Source: Mucilaginibacter gossypiicola (GTDB taxonomy: Bacteria > Bacteroidota > Bacteroidia > Sphingobacteriales > Sphingobacteriaceae). From it: a DNA stretch of 64,000 nucleotides. Positions 57,223 to 64,000 of the stretch are shown here, piece by piece. The stretch spans positions 1,178,001 to 1,242,000 of the forward strand of contig NZ_FOCL01000001.1 of the NCBI RefSeq assembly GCF_900110105.1, given 5' to 3'. Every line of letters starts with the position of its first letter. Positions within the stretch are counted from its first letter, which is position 1. Made by a program: the position numbers and the translations under genes. Under the pieces are notes generated by a model. The model ran no database searches, was not told where the DNA came from, and saw only the letters and a list, made by a program, of their open reading frames with translations.

Positions 57223-58398
57223 TCACGGCATAATAATAACCCTCCTTCCCTCGATCTTAATTTTTACGCTACCTGTTTTCTCTATAATTTTGAGTGCCTG
57301 GGCCAGATCCTTTGAACGCGACACCATGCCTCCAAATTTCAAGTTATCTACATTGCCCGTGTATTCCACATCAATATTATACCAGCGGGCCAGTTTGCTC
57401 ATGATGCTTTTCAAATCCTCGTCAACAAACATGAAATAGCCGTTTTTCCAGGCCACTACATCGTCTGTATCCACTTCCTGAACATGGATCGAATTATCTG
57501 TGATATTAGATTGCTCGCCGGGCTTAAGCAGTTTTGATTGATTCAATTTGGTGGATAGTACCTTAACAGAACCTTCCAATAAAGTGGTTTTTACCGAGGC
57601 ATCGTCGGGATAGGAACTGATATTAAAATGCGTTCCTAAAACTTCAACCTCCTGCGAATTGCTCACAACTTTAAACGGTTTGGCCGGATTTTTCGCAACT
57701 TCAAAATAGGCCTCCCCGTTTAGTTCAACCCGGCGTACAGCACCGCTGAAATTGGTTGGATAACGAAGTGAAGATTCCGCGTTCAACCAAACTTTTGAAC
57801 CATCCGGTAAATTAACCTGGTATTGGCCGCCTTTGGGTGTTTCAATTGTATTATAGGCTTGTTCGTTACCTTTGGTTGCATTAGATGCGTCATTGGTAAT
57901 AGTATAAACTAATTTCCCATTCCCGGTTTTAGTAATGGTTACGCCTGATTGTTTTGCCAGCTGCCCTGTGCCAAGATCATCGAGTGTAATTTTTGATCCG
58001 TTAGATAAAGTTAAGATAGCCTTATTGCCGCCGGGGGCGATAAGGTGCTTAGCGGCTGCCTGCTGGTTACCAGTTGATAACGAGGCGATATTATGCTTTA
58101 AATATATAACCAGTAAAGTTGATAGTGTAAGGAATAGCGCAACGGAGGCGGCTATAAGCCAACGCCCACTCATAAACACAGGCCTTTTAACTTCGGATTC
58201 GCGCGTTTTTATTTCTTGTAATACTTTGCCATAAAGTTCTGCTTTAACGATACTTTCATCGCCCATTAAAGATTCGTCCCATTTCAGTTCGTTTTTCTGA
58301 AGGATATCGTAATAGTCCATCAAAAGCTTTTCTTCCCCGGCAGTGGCCTGGTTCGAGAGATATTTATTTATTAAACTGAGTAGTAATTCTTTGTCCAT
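57223..58398 (-). CDS. FecR-family anti-sigma factor
   Basis: A 391-aa inner-membrane regulator. The N-terminal cytoplasmic part (about 1-79: LLSLINKYLSNQATAGEEKLL) binds the ECF sigma factor; a single membrane helix lies at about residues 80-100. The periplasmic FecR domain (about 185-290: IETPKGGQYQVNLPDGSKVWLN; VELNGEAYFEVAKNPAKPF) is followed by a DUF4974-like C-terminus (LKSIMSKLARWYNIDVEYTG). It relays binding of the STN domain of the susC product. It lies between the sigma factor and susC, all on the minus strand. Confidence 0.95.
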   Translation of the reverse strand: MDKELLLSLINKYLSNQATAGEEKLLMDYYDILQKNELKWDESLMGDESIVKAELYGKVLQEIKTRESEVKRPVFMSGRWLIAASVALFLTLSTLLVIYLKHNIASLSTGNQQAAAKHLIAPGGNKAILTLSNGSKITLDDLGTGQLAKQSGVTITKTGNGKLVYTITNDASNATKGNEQAYNTIETPKGGQYQVNLPDGSKVWLNAESSLRYPTNFSGAVRRVELNGEAYFEVAKNPAKPFKVVSNSQEVEVLGTHFNISSYPDDASVKTTLLEGSVKVLSTKLNQSKLLKPGEQSNITDNSIHVQEVDTDDVVAWKNGYFMFVDEDLKSIMSKLARWYNIDVEYTGNVDNLKFGGMVSRSKDLAQALKIIEKTGSVKIKIEGRRVIIMP

Positions 58399-58515
58399 AG
58401 GTTTGTTGTTGTATGTATGTACCTTAATACATGCAGCACCCCCAAAGAAATTTTTAATATTTTTTTGAGGAGATGAACCAGGGAACGTAGGAATGAAAAA
58501 AACTGAAAAGAAAGA

Positions 58516-59103
58516 TCAAAACCATCGGCCGCAAAACATGATCAGCGCCATGCAAACAAAATCGCCTAATGTTTTACGCAGGCGGTTAAGAGCTATGGTT
58601 AATTGATTTTCGACAGTTTTGGGAGAGATGCCAAGGCGTTCGGCAATTTCTTTAGTGGATAAATGTTCTTTTCGGCTCATGATAAATATCTGCCTGCATT
58701 TATCAGGCAATTCGGCAATGCCTTGCTCCAGTAAGCGGTTAATTTCTTTTTCAGATAAAATCTCTTCACCGCCGTTATTGCTAAAGAGTTCTTCCAAATT
58801 ATTAAACAAACCAGCTTTTACTTTGCCCGAGCGTAGCACATTGAACACCTGATAACGAACGGCGGTATATAAATAAGCGTTTAGAGAGACTACCTGGAGC
58901 GTTGTTCTTTTTATCCAAAGGTTTACCAATACTTCCTGGGTTATGTCTTCGGATACCTGGCGATCACGGAGTATGTTGTATGCCGAAAGGTAAAGTTTTG
59001 ACCAATATTTATTATAGATGTGTTCGAACGCCGCGAGATCATTCTCCTGGATCAATCCAATAAGTCTGTCGTCAGAAAATAACTGAACTTCCGGGCTATT
59101 CAT
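58516..59103 (-). CDS. ECF sigma-70 family factor of PUL2
   Basis: A 195-aa ECF sigma factor. Region 2 is about residues 22-90 (AFEHIYNKYWSKLYLSAYNI; VSEDITQEVLVNLWIKR), and region 4 about 130-180 (GIAELPDKCRQIFIMSRKEH; STKEIAERLGISPKTVENQL). The last residues (CMALIMFCGRWF) are hydrophobic. With FecR and the STN-type SusC it makes a standard cell-surface signalling system for PUL induction. LacI-type operator motifs lie upstream, so it may be under double control. Confidence 0.95.
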   Translation of the reverse strand: MNSPEVQLFSDDRLIGLIQENDLAAFEHIYNKYWSKLYLSAYNILRDRQVSEDITQEVLVNLWIKRTTLQVVSLNAYLYTAVRYQVFNVLRSGKVKAGLFNNLEELFSNNGGEEILSEKEINRLLEQGIAELPDKCRQIFIMSRKEHLSTKEIAERLGISPKTVENQLTIALNRLRKTLGDFVCMALIMFCGRWF

Positions 59104-59225
59104 TCCGCATTATAACAATTTGCCAAATCAACGAGGGTGTTTTATCTCAAAATCTCTTATTCGTCATTATCCAAATGGCAGAACATTACCACATGGATAC
59201 TTAATTTTATTATAGCCCTCATGGA

Positions 59226-59264
59226 TGTCTGCAATCGATACCGTTTGTACTATTCAAACGATAT
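59226..59264. promoter_or_regulatory. Cluster of LacI-like motifs upstream of the ECF sigma gene
   Basis: Three related sequences overlap: TGCAATCGATACCG (59230-59243), TACAAACGGTATCG read on the minus strand (59249 to 59236), and TTCAAACGATATT (59253-59265). They share the CAAACGrT or TGCAATCG half-sites typical of LacI-family operators and of the sites at 43698 and 63420. The cluster is about 125 bases upstream of the sigma gene, in the 298-base gap that starts at 59104. The match is by eye; individual half-sites are short and could be chance. Confidence 0.45.
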
Positions 59265-59401
59265 TTTGGTTAAAGCCCCGAATATTGTAATTTCGAGTAA
59301 TTTACGATAGTAAATAAAGCTAAAAAAACTGTTAAATGAAAATGAACGCAAATAAAATTCGGTTAAGCCTTTAAATTCAATTACTCCGCCCCCATTTTGG
59401 T

Positions 59402-60052
59402 TTAATTTTCAAATATCATTTTTCCGAAAAATTCGGGTAAATGAAAATTAGCCTCGGCCGATTTAATATTGTTCCATACCAAAAAATGAGGATCGGGCAA
59501 ATCGTCACCACATTTGTAGAAATTAACCCGGCATTGTTTACCGTTTAAAGATGCAATAGAGTGGTTACAAAATGCCACCAGCGGGATCATCAGTGTAAGT
59601 TCCCAGCCTATACTACCTTGCCGGATATCATCAACCAGTTTGAAATTAGTTTGATGCCTTATTGTTCGAATAATAGCCTCCGGTAATAGTTTCCGGTTTG
59701 TTCTATCAGCGCCAAAACTTAGCATACAGGTTCCTGCACAGTTAAAATCGAAGCTGTAATAGCTTTTCTCATCTCCAAAAGATACAAAGAACTCTACACA
59801 GCTATCTTTATGCACCGGTTGGTTTGGCTTCGTATATGCCGCCCTTATGGAAGTTTCGCTTACATAATACTTTATAAAAAGTCCATCGTTACCGAAAGCT
59901 ATGGCAAAATGCACATCTGGTTTATAACCATTGCCCGGCCATGGCATTAAGCCAATATGGTTCTTCTCATAATTATCTAATAAAAACGAAACGTGCGCTA
60001 TTGGGCTTACGTGATTTACACTGTCTAAAAATGGTACCGTCAGTTCTTTCAT
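59402..60052 (-). CDS. CBM9-like sugar-binding protein without signal peptide
   Basis: A 216-aa protein of the carbohydrate-binding module 9-like beta-sandwich type (LFIKYYVSETSIRAAYTKPN; DSCVEFFVSFGDEKSYYSFDFNCAGTCMLSFG; VNFYKCGDDLPDPHFLVWN). I see no signal peptide or lipobox, so it should be cytoplasmic, unusual for a carbohydrate module. The start lies 1 base after the stop of the kinase gene 60054-61172, so the two proteins are translationally coupled. A role in binding or processing an imported sugar is an inference from this pairing. Confidence 0.8.
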   Translation of the reverse strand: MKELTVPFLDSVNHVSPIAHVSFLLDNYEKNHIGLMPWPGNGYKPDVHFAIAFGNDGLFIKYYVSETSIRAAYTKPNQPVHKDSCVEFFVSFGDEKSYYSFDFNCAGTCMLSFGADRTNRKLLPEAIIRTIRHQTNFKLVDDIRQGSIGWELTLMIPLVAFCNHSIASLNGKQCRVNFYKCGDDLPDPHFLVWNNIKSAEANFHLPEFFGKMIFEN

Positions 60053-60053
60053 T

Positions 60054-61172
60054 TTATTTGGATGATGCTTTGTATGTTACTGAAATTTCGCGAATTACCT
60101 GATCGAGAATCGCATACTGCTCCTCCAGCATTCTAAGTAATTGAAATTGTGCCCTGGTACGCTGCAAATTATGCCCGGCAAAGTGTGTTTTATAATATAC
60201 GTCGCCTTCTATATAATCTGTAAGGAAACGTACGCCCTGCATATATGGAATCAATAAAACGCCGATTAGCAGTGTTTCAACTTCAATATCAGTTAAAAAG
60301 GCATGTGCACTTTTAAAATAGCCTTCCGCATAGGCTTTAAACAACGGCATGTTTAGGTTAATTTTTGAAAGATCGGGCTCGTCTTCAGATGCTGTGTTTA
60401 TGATAGTTCGGATCGCGTCGCCAAAATCATAGGCCACATAGCCCGGCATAACGGTGTCAAGATCAATTACACATTGCGCATGGTCATGCTTATCAAGCAA
60501 AATGTTATTGAATTTGGTATCATTATGGATGATGCGCAAAGGCAACTTTCCTTCTTCGCCCAAGTTCAAAATGGAAGTCATCTTTTCAACTCTTTCGGTT
60601 ATGAACCTAAGCTCGGGCAAAACCTCTTTAACACGGTCTTTACTATCGGCCAGTACCGCCTTATTCAACTTTCCGAGCCGCATGGCAATATTATGAAAAC
60701 CGGGAATAGTTTCAGCAAGTAAAGTAGCATCCAGATCGGCTAGCAGTAATTGAAATTTGCCAAAAGCCTTGCCCCCTTCGCAGGCTTGCTTCTCCGTGAG
60801 CACATGGTCATAGCTTTTGGTATCTTTTAAAAACAGGAACATCCGCCAATAATTACTATCTGCATCACGAAAAAAGAGCTGGTTACCTTTTGTCTTTACT
60901 ATGGTAAGCACTTCATTTTCCGGATTGGAACCGGGAGTTTCATCCAGTTTCTTTTTAAGATGATCTGTTACTAACTGTACATTATTCATCAACGCAGGCA
61001 CGTTTTCAAACACATAATGATTAACGCGCTGAAGTAAATAACCCGGCAAATCCGGATCGGTTACCTTAATATGGAACGTATCATTGATATGGCCTGAACC
61101 GAATGGTACAATTGCTTCAATTTCTCCCCGAATAGAAAAATGGGTGGCTATTTCCGATATGCTATATGACAT
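60054..61172 (-). CDS. Phosphotransferase of the NahK/aminoglycoside kinase family
   Basis: A 372-aa cytoplasmic kinase of the APH-like fold. The nucleotide-binding loop is probably VPFGSGHINDTFHIK (residues about 23-37). The catalytic loop IIHNDTKFNNILLD and the metal-binding CVIDLDTVMPGYVAYDFGDAIRT match N-acetylhexosamine 1-kinase (NahK) and related Bacteroidota kinases. Such enzymes phosphorylate GlcNAc or GalNAc released from host-like glycans. This fits a PUL with a GH89 alpha-N-acetylglucosaminidase. It precedes the CBM9-like gene and follows the GH-D gene, separated from it by a hairpin. Confidence 0.82.
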   Translation of the reverse strand: MSYSISEIATHFSIRGEIEAIVPFGSGHINDTFHIKVTDPDLPGYLLQRVNHYVFENVPALMNNVQLVTDHLKKKLDETPGSNPENEVLTIVKTKGNQLFFRDADSNYWRMFLFLKDTKSYDHVLTEKQACEGGKAFGKFQLLLADLDATLLAETIPGFHNIAMRLGKLNKAVLADSKDRVKEVLPELRFITERVEKMTSILNLGEEGKLPLRIIHNDTKFNNILLDKHDHAQCVIDLDTVMPGYVAYDFGDAIRTIINTASEDEPDLSKINLNMPLFKAYAEGYFKSAHAFLTDIEVETLLIGVLLIPYMQGVRFLTDYIEGDVYYKTHFAGHNLQRTRAQFQLLRMLEEQYAILDQVIREISVTYKASSK

Positions 61173-61198
61173 ATATTGTTGTTAGATAAAAATATTTT

Positions 61199-61217
61199 CG
61201 TTGGACGTTATCCAACG
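61199..61217 (-). repeat. Hairpin between the GH-D gene and the kinase gene
   Basis: CGTTGGA (61199-61205) and TCCAACG (61211-61217) form a perfect 7-bp stem with a 5-base loop. Read on the minus strand it is followed by AAAATATTTTTATC, so a T-run begins about 6 bases after the stem. It may be a partial terminator or attenuator separating the GH-D and kinase-CBM9 genes. Confidence 0.55.
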
Positions 61218-61255
61218 GAGGATACTTATTGACGGGTACTCTATCCGGCGAAATG

Positions 61256-63271
61256 TTAAAGTGTAGGTTTGGCGTTAAACACCATCACTTCAAAAGGCTG
61301 CAACGTAACAGTATAAACATCGCCGGTAAATACGGGAGCAGTTGGTTGTTTACCCCCGGATTTTGCATCGTAAAACCGGTAACCTGCTTTGCTGTTTAAA
61401 GGCAATTCAAAAATATTACGTGTATCAACAACAAATTTCTTTGCTGTATTTGAAGGGTTTCTTAAAGTAAGAATAGCTTTTTTAGGCGACCATGAAGCGA
61501 AGCCATAAATATCCCCTTTTGATGGATCTCCCCCTACCCAATGCGTATCGGGCATAATATCAGCGTTTTCCCGTGCCCATTTTATGGCTGCAGCCAGGCA
61601 GTTCCAATTGGCAGTGTTTAATTTATGAGGATTAATGTAAAGCTCCTGCAAGCTTGTTCCGGATCCGAAAAACGACCAGATTTCGTCAGAAATGTCTTTA
61701 TCATTCATTTCAAATTTGGCAGGCGCGCCATTATCGGCAATACAAATGCCATGATACATTAATGAGCTTAAAGGATAGAGGGACGCACGCTGTACAATAT
61801 TATTATATACTTCGCCATCGCGGTAATTGAGCCATTGCTGCCGGTTGTCGCCCTGTCCGGCGGTGTTGGTATCCCAACCATTTCTCCACAAAGCATCACC
61901 ATATTTTAGCCAGAAAGGAGATGGCCAGGTACCCATGGTCAGGCTAAAATAAAGATCAGGTTTTACTCCGCGCAAGGTTGACACCAGTTTCAACAGCGAT
62001 TCCATATCCGTTTGATAACCAGCCCCTGCGCCGGTTAATTTATCCCCTGCACCTACGCCGTCAAACTTAAACATTGTTACACCGTACCGGCTAACAAAGT
62101 TGGCCGCAACATTTTTAAACCGATTTGAATAAATAGTACCGGATAGGGAAAAACCGTGCGAATTTGTTTCAAACGGAGGGTTTTGTTTCCGGCCATATTG
62201 AAGCCTTTGCTCTTTGGCCTGTTCATACCCACCCCATGGCGACATCCAAACGCCTAATGACGCGTTATATCTATTGGCCAGCCTCTTAATGTTATCGAAA
62301 CCCGATGGAAAATTGGCTTTGTTTATTTGCCATAAGGTTTGATTATCATCCCAGCCATCATCAAACAAAAAAGCATTTAAAGCAACGTGCCGCTTTATGG
62401 TCAGACTATCTGCAAAGGTTTGAATTCGGTCAAGGCAACTGGTATCATTGAGTTTTCTATCATTCCAGGATAAATCGTACCAGGAATTGTAATGCAGCAT
62501 TTGTCTGTATGGCACAGCCCTTTCACGTTCCAGGTAATAGAGAAATGCTCTGCGCAACTGATTTTCGGGAGCTCCCCCCCAAACAGAGGATACAGTCAGC
62601 TCAGGGGTTGGCTCCTGCCCTTCAATATAACTACTTACCCAACCATTTTTTGCCTCGTACTTACTGATAGGGCTCTCGACAGCAAAATAGAAGTTTTTTG
62701 ATACAATTGGCGATCCATCAACAATTCCCGAGGCTGCTACTCCGTTTTTTTCGGATAGCTTAATGAGTTGCAATTTCCGGATCCTTAAAGAATCTGTAAT
62801 ACTGTTAAACGTAAAAACCTGCCTGATGTAATTGGAGTTATCTTTTAAAATAGCAGCCCACTTCATGCTAATACCATATTTTGCATTCAGTAATTCGGCC
62901 GAAATTTCTTTTCCGTTTTCCCTTTCGGCAAGCTTAACACTCTTGTTATTGCCTTTTATATTAACAATTTTTAGAGGGCCTTTCAATTCAAAATCGGCAG
63001 AGTTAAGTATGATATCATCCTTTAACTCCAGTTCAAACATCGGTGTTCCTTTTAATTCGATCTGTTTATTACGAAAAGTAAATCTGCTTGCGGAAAGTCG
63101 TCTTTTTTCAGCTACGAATTTCACATGTAAACAATTGTTCTGTAAAACAAAAGTGTTGTTATCTGCAATAGCAAGTGCTTTGTTAGTTTCTATCCCCTTG
63201 AGGGAAACATTTTGAGCCCTTACAACACCAGCGAAAATGAGGCAAAATATGAACAATAGTTTTTTTAACAT
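61256..63271 (-). CDS. Alpha-galactosidase-like glycoside hydrolase of clan GH-D
   Basis: A 671-aa exported protein (signal peptide about 1-19, GVVRAQ). An N-terminal beta-sandwich of about 220 residues is followed by a barrel with YNSWYDLSWNDRK, LNAFLFDDGWDD, LGVWMSPWGGYEQ and the nucleophile motif MFKFDGVGAG with D404. The FKFD strand with its aspartate is the signature of clan GH-D (GH27, GH31-, GH36-like alpha-galactosidases and alpha-N-acetylgalactosaminidases). A GH36- or GH129-like specificity is possible; the exact family needs a profile search. It carries a LacI-type operator at 63419 upstream and is the last complete gene of PUL2. Confidence 0.75.
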   Translation of the reverse strand: MLKKLLFIFCLIFAGVVRAQNVSLKGIETNKALAIADNNTFVLQNNCLHVKFVAEKRRLSASRFTFRNKQIELKGTPMFELELKDDIILNSADFELKGPLKIVNIKGNNKSVKLAERENGKEISAELLNAKYGISMKWAAILKDNSNYIRQVFTFNSITDSLRIRKLQLIKLSEKNGVAASGIVDGSPIVSKNFYFAVESPISKYEAKNGWVSSYIEGQEPTPELTVSSVWGGAPENQLRRAFLYYLERERAVPYRQMLHYNSWYDLSWNDRKLNDTSCLDRIQTFADSLTIKRHVALNAFLFDDGWDDNQTLWQINKANFPSGFDNIKRLANRYNASLGVWMSPWGGYEQAKEQRLQYGRKQNPPFETNSHGFSLSGTIYSNRFKNVAANFVSRYGVTMFKFDGVGAGDKLTGAGAGYQTDMESLLKLVSTLRGVKPDLYFSLTMGTWPSPFWLKYGDALWRNGWDTNTAGQGDNRQQWLNYRDGEVYNNIVQRASLYPLSSLMYHGICIADNGAPAKFEMNDKDISDEIWSFFGSGTSLQELYINPHKLNTANWNCLAAAIKWARENADIMPDTHWVGGDPSKGDIYGFASWSPKKAILTLRNPSNTAKKFVVDTRNIFELPLNSKAGYRFYDAKSGGKQPTAPVFTGDVYTVTLQPFEVMVFNAKPTL

Positions 63272-63622
63272 AGAGGACAGATTAAAAGGAAAACGGCAAG
63301 CGATATTCGTGTGTGCCTAAACAAAAGTAAAAGGCAACCTGCATTTGAAAAAACGCCGGCATTACCCTGCCTTTTAAATACACCCTATTTATCAGTTTAA
63401 ATAATCATTCGGGCTGAAACAATCGTTTGCATAATTTTTCGGGTAGCCATCTGTCCTGAGGCCGCTTCAGATCGTTTCATCTCTCTTATATACAGTGTCT
63501 AAAGGAGAGATTGAGTTCCACACCAAGAGACTTTGGCAATAAACGATTGGCCATTAACCGCAGTATGGTCAGCAAATAAGCCTGAAACAAGAAAATTATA
63601 TAACGTTTTTTAATTTTAGGAT
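63272..63622. other. Non-coding region between the GH-D gene and the edge gene
   Basis: This 351-base gap separates two minus-strand genes and must carry the promoter of the GH-D gene. Apart from the LacI-type operator near 63419-63440, I see no coding frame and no clear terminator for the partial gene that ends at 63623. Confidence 0.5.
63419..63440 (-). promoter_or_regulatory. LacI-type operator upstream of the GH-D gene
   Basis: CAATCGTTTGCATAATTTTTC (positions 63420-63440, 21 bases of which 19 match) equals the right arm of the inverted repeat at 43730-43750 (CAACCGTTTGCGTAATTTTT). On the minus strand it reads AAAAATTATGCAAACGATTG. It lies 148 bases upstream of the GH-D start, in the same orientation and at a similar distance as the operator arms before GH35 and GH89. 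Confidence 0.75.
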
Positions 63623-64000
63623 TTAGTGCAAGGGAATTGTTTCAACGGGTACATCCCAATGAGCTATGATCAATTCAAACCTATGCTGTTCGGCTTTTGT
63701 ATAGCTATCCTGATCGGGAAAAAGCTGCTTTTTGTACGGATCAACAATGCTGTAATCCAGTGCAAGGTGCTCTGTCTTAAAAGTAATCGTTACCTTAAAA
63801 TCCCAGCGGGTATCTTCACCACTATGCAATATCGGTGCTTCTGCTTTAATGCTCAGCACGTCGCCTTTTTCCTGTAATTTTTTTAGCAGTGGGTAGTGAT
63901 TCTTTTGCCACAGTGCGATAAATTCTTCGGCATGCCCCCATTTAATCTTATAGTAGTTTTCTATGGTCAATGGCTTCTCTTGCCCCCATAAAACCGTACT
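63623..64000 (-). CDS. Unknown protein, 5' end outside window
   Basis: The frame is open to the right edge, so the start lies beyond base 64000; within the window it encodes 125 residues. The visible part begins WGQEKPLTIENYYKIKWGH and continues EEFIALWQKNHYPLLKK, with WDFKVTITFKTEHLALDYSI later. The YYKIKWGHAEEF pattern resembles the ABM/dimeric alpha-beta-barrel-like region of small Bacteroidota proteins, but I do not recognise a family. It shows no membrane segment in this part. The first in-frame start visible is a TTG at 63970, which I did not accept. Confidence 0.65.
   Translation of the reverse strand, partial: STVLWGQEKPLTIENYYKIKWGHAEEFIALWQKNHYPLLKKLQEKGDVLSIKAEAPILHSGEDTRWDFKVTITFKTEHLALDYSIVDPYKKQLFPDQDSYTKAEQHRFELIIAHWDVPVETIPLH

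Overview
The window looks like a chromosomal piece of a Bacteroidota genome, most likely of the Sphingobacteriaceae type (Mucilaginibacter or Pedobacter relatives). The reasons are two SusC/SusD outer-membrane uptake systems, a hybrid two-component regulator, an ECF sigma/FecR pair, a type IX secretion tail, many secreted glycosidases, and a TAnnTTTG-like promoter. The family is inferred from gene content only. No rRNA, tRNA, insertion sequence, prophage or CRISPR array was seen.

Layout. 1-2469: 3' part of a multi-spanning membrane protein with a P-loop, running in from the left edge. 2716-10048: thiamine operon with promoter, TPP riboswitch and terminator hairpin, then thiS, thiC, a TenI/ThiE-like gene, thiE, thiG, thiH, a ThiF/MoeB-rhodanese gene and thiD; several genes overlap. 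10152-12287: a GlxA-type AraC regulator and a GAPDH paralogue, closed by a strong terminator. 12386-15840 (minus): six-gene cluster around a CPA1 Na+/H+ antiporter, including two small exported proteins with the same C-terminal PFHxFW ending. 15972-16994: a luciferase-like flavin oxidoreductase.

17139-31250 is a first polysaccharide utilisation locus (PUL1): GH78-like alpha-L-rhamnosidase, SusD, a SusC interrupted by one in-frame TAA, an SGNH esterase, a hybrid two-component system, and a divergent GntR-type regulator. 31332-40914 (minus) is a probable operon of a GH35-like enzyme, a penicillin-acylase-type amidase, a fused serine hydrolase and a T9SS-tailed beta-helix protein.

41228-63271 is a second locus (PUL2). 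It holds a GH35 beta-galactosidase, GH89 alpha-N-acetylglucosaminidase, GH29 alpha-L-fucosidase, a LacI regulator, a beta-helix lipoprotein, an IPT/TIG-NHL lipoprotein, SusD, an STN-containing SusC, FecR, an ECF sigma factor, a CBM9-like protein, a NahK-like sugar kinase and a clan GH-D alpha-galactosidase-like enzyme. Together these suggest uptake and breakdown of a fucosylated, galactose- and N-acetylhexosamine-containing glycan. LacI-type operator sequences lie in front of GH35, GH89, GH29, the ECF gene and the GH-D gene, suggesting one regulon. The window ends in a partial gene of unknown function (63623-64000, minus).
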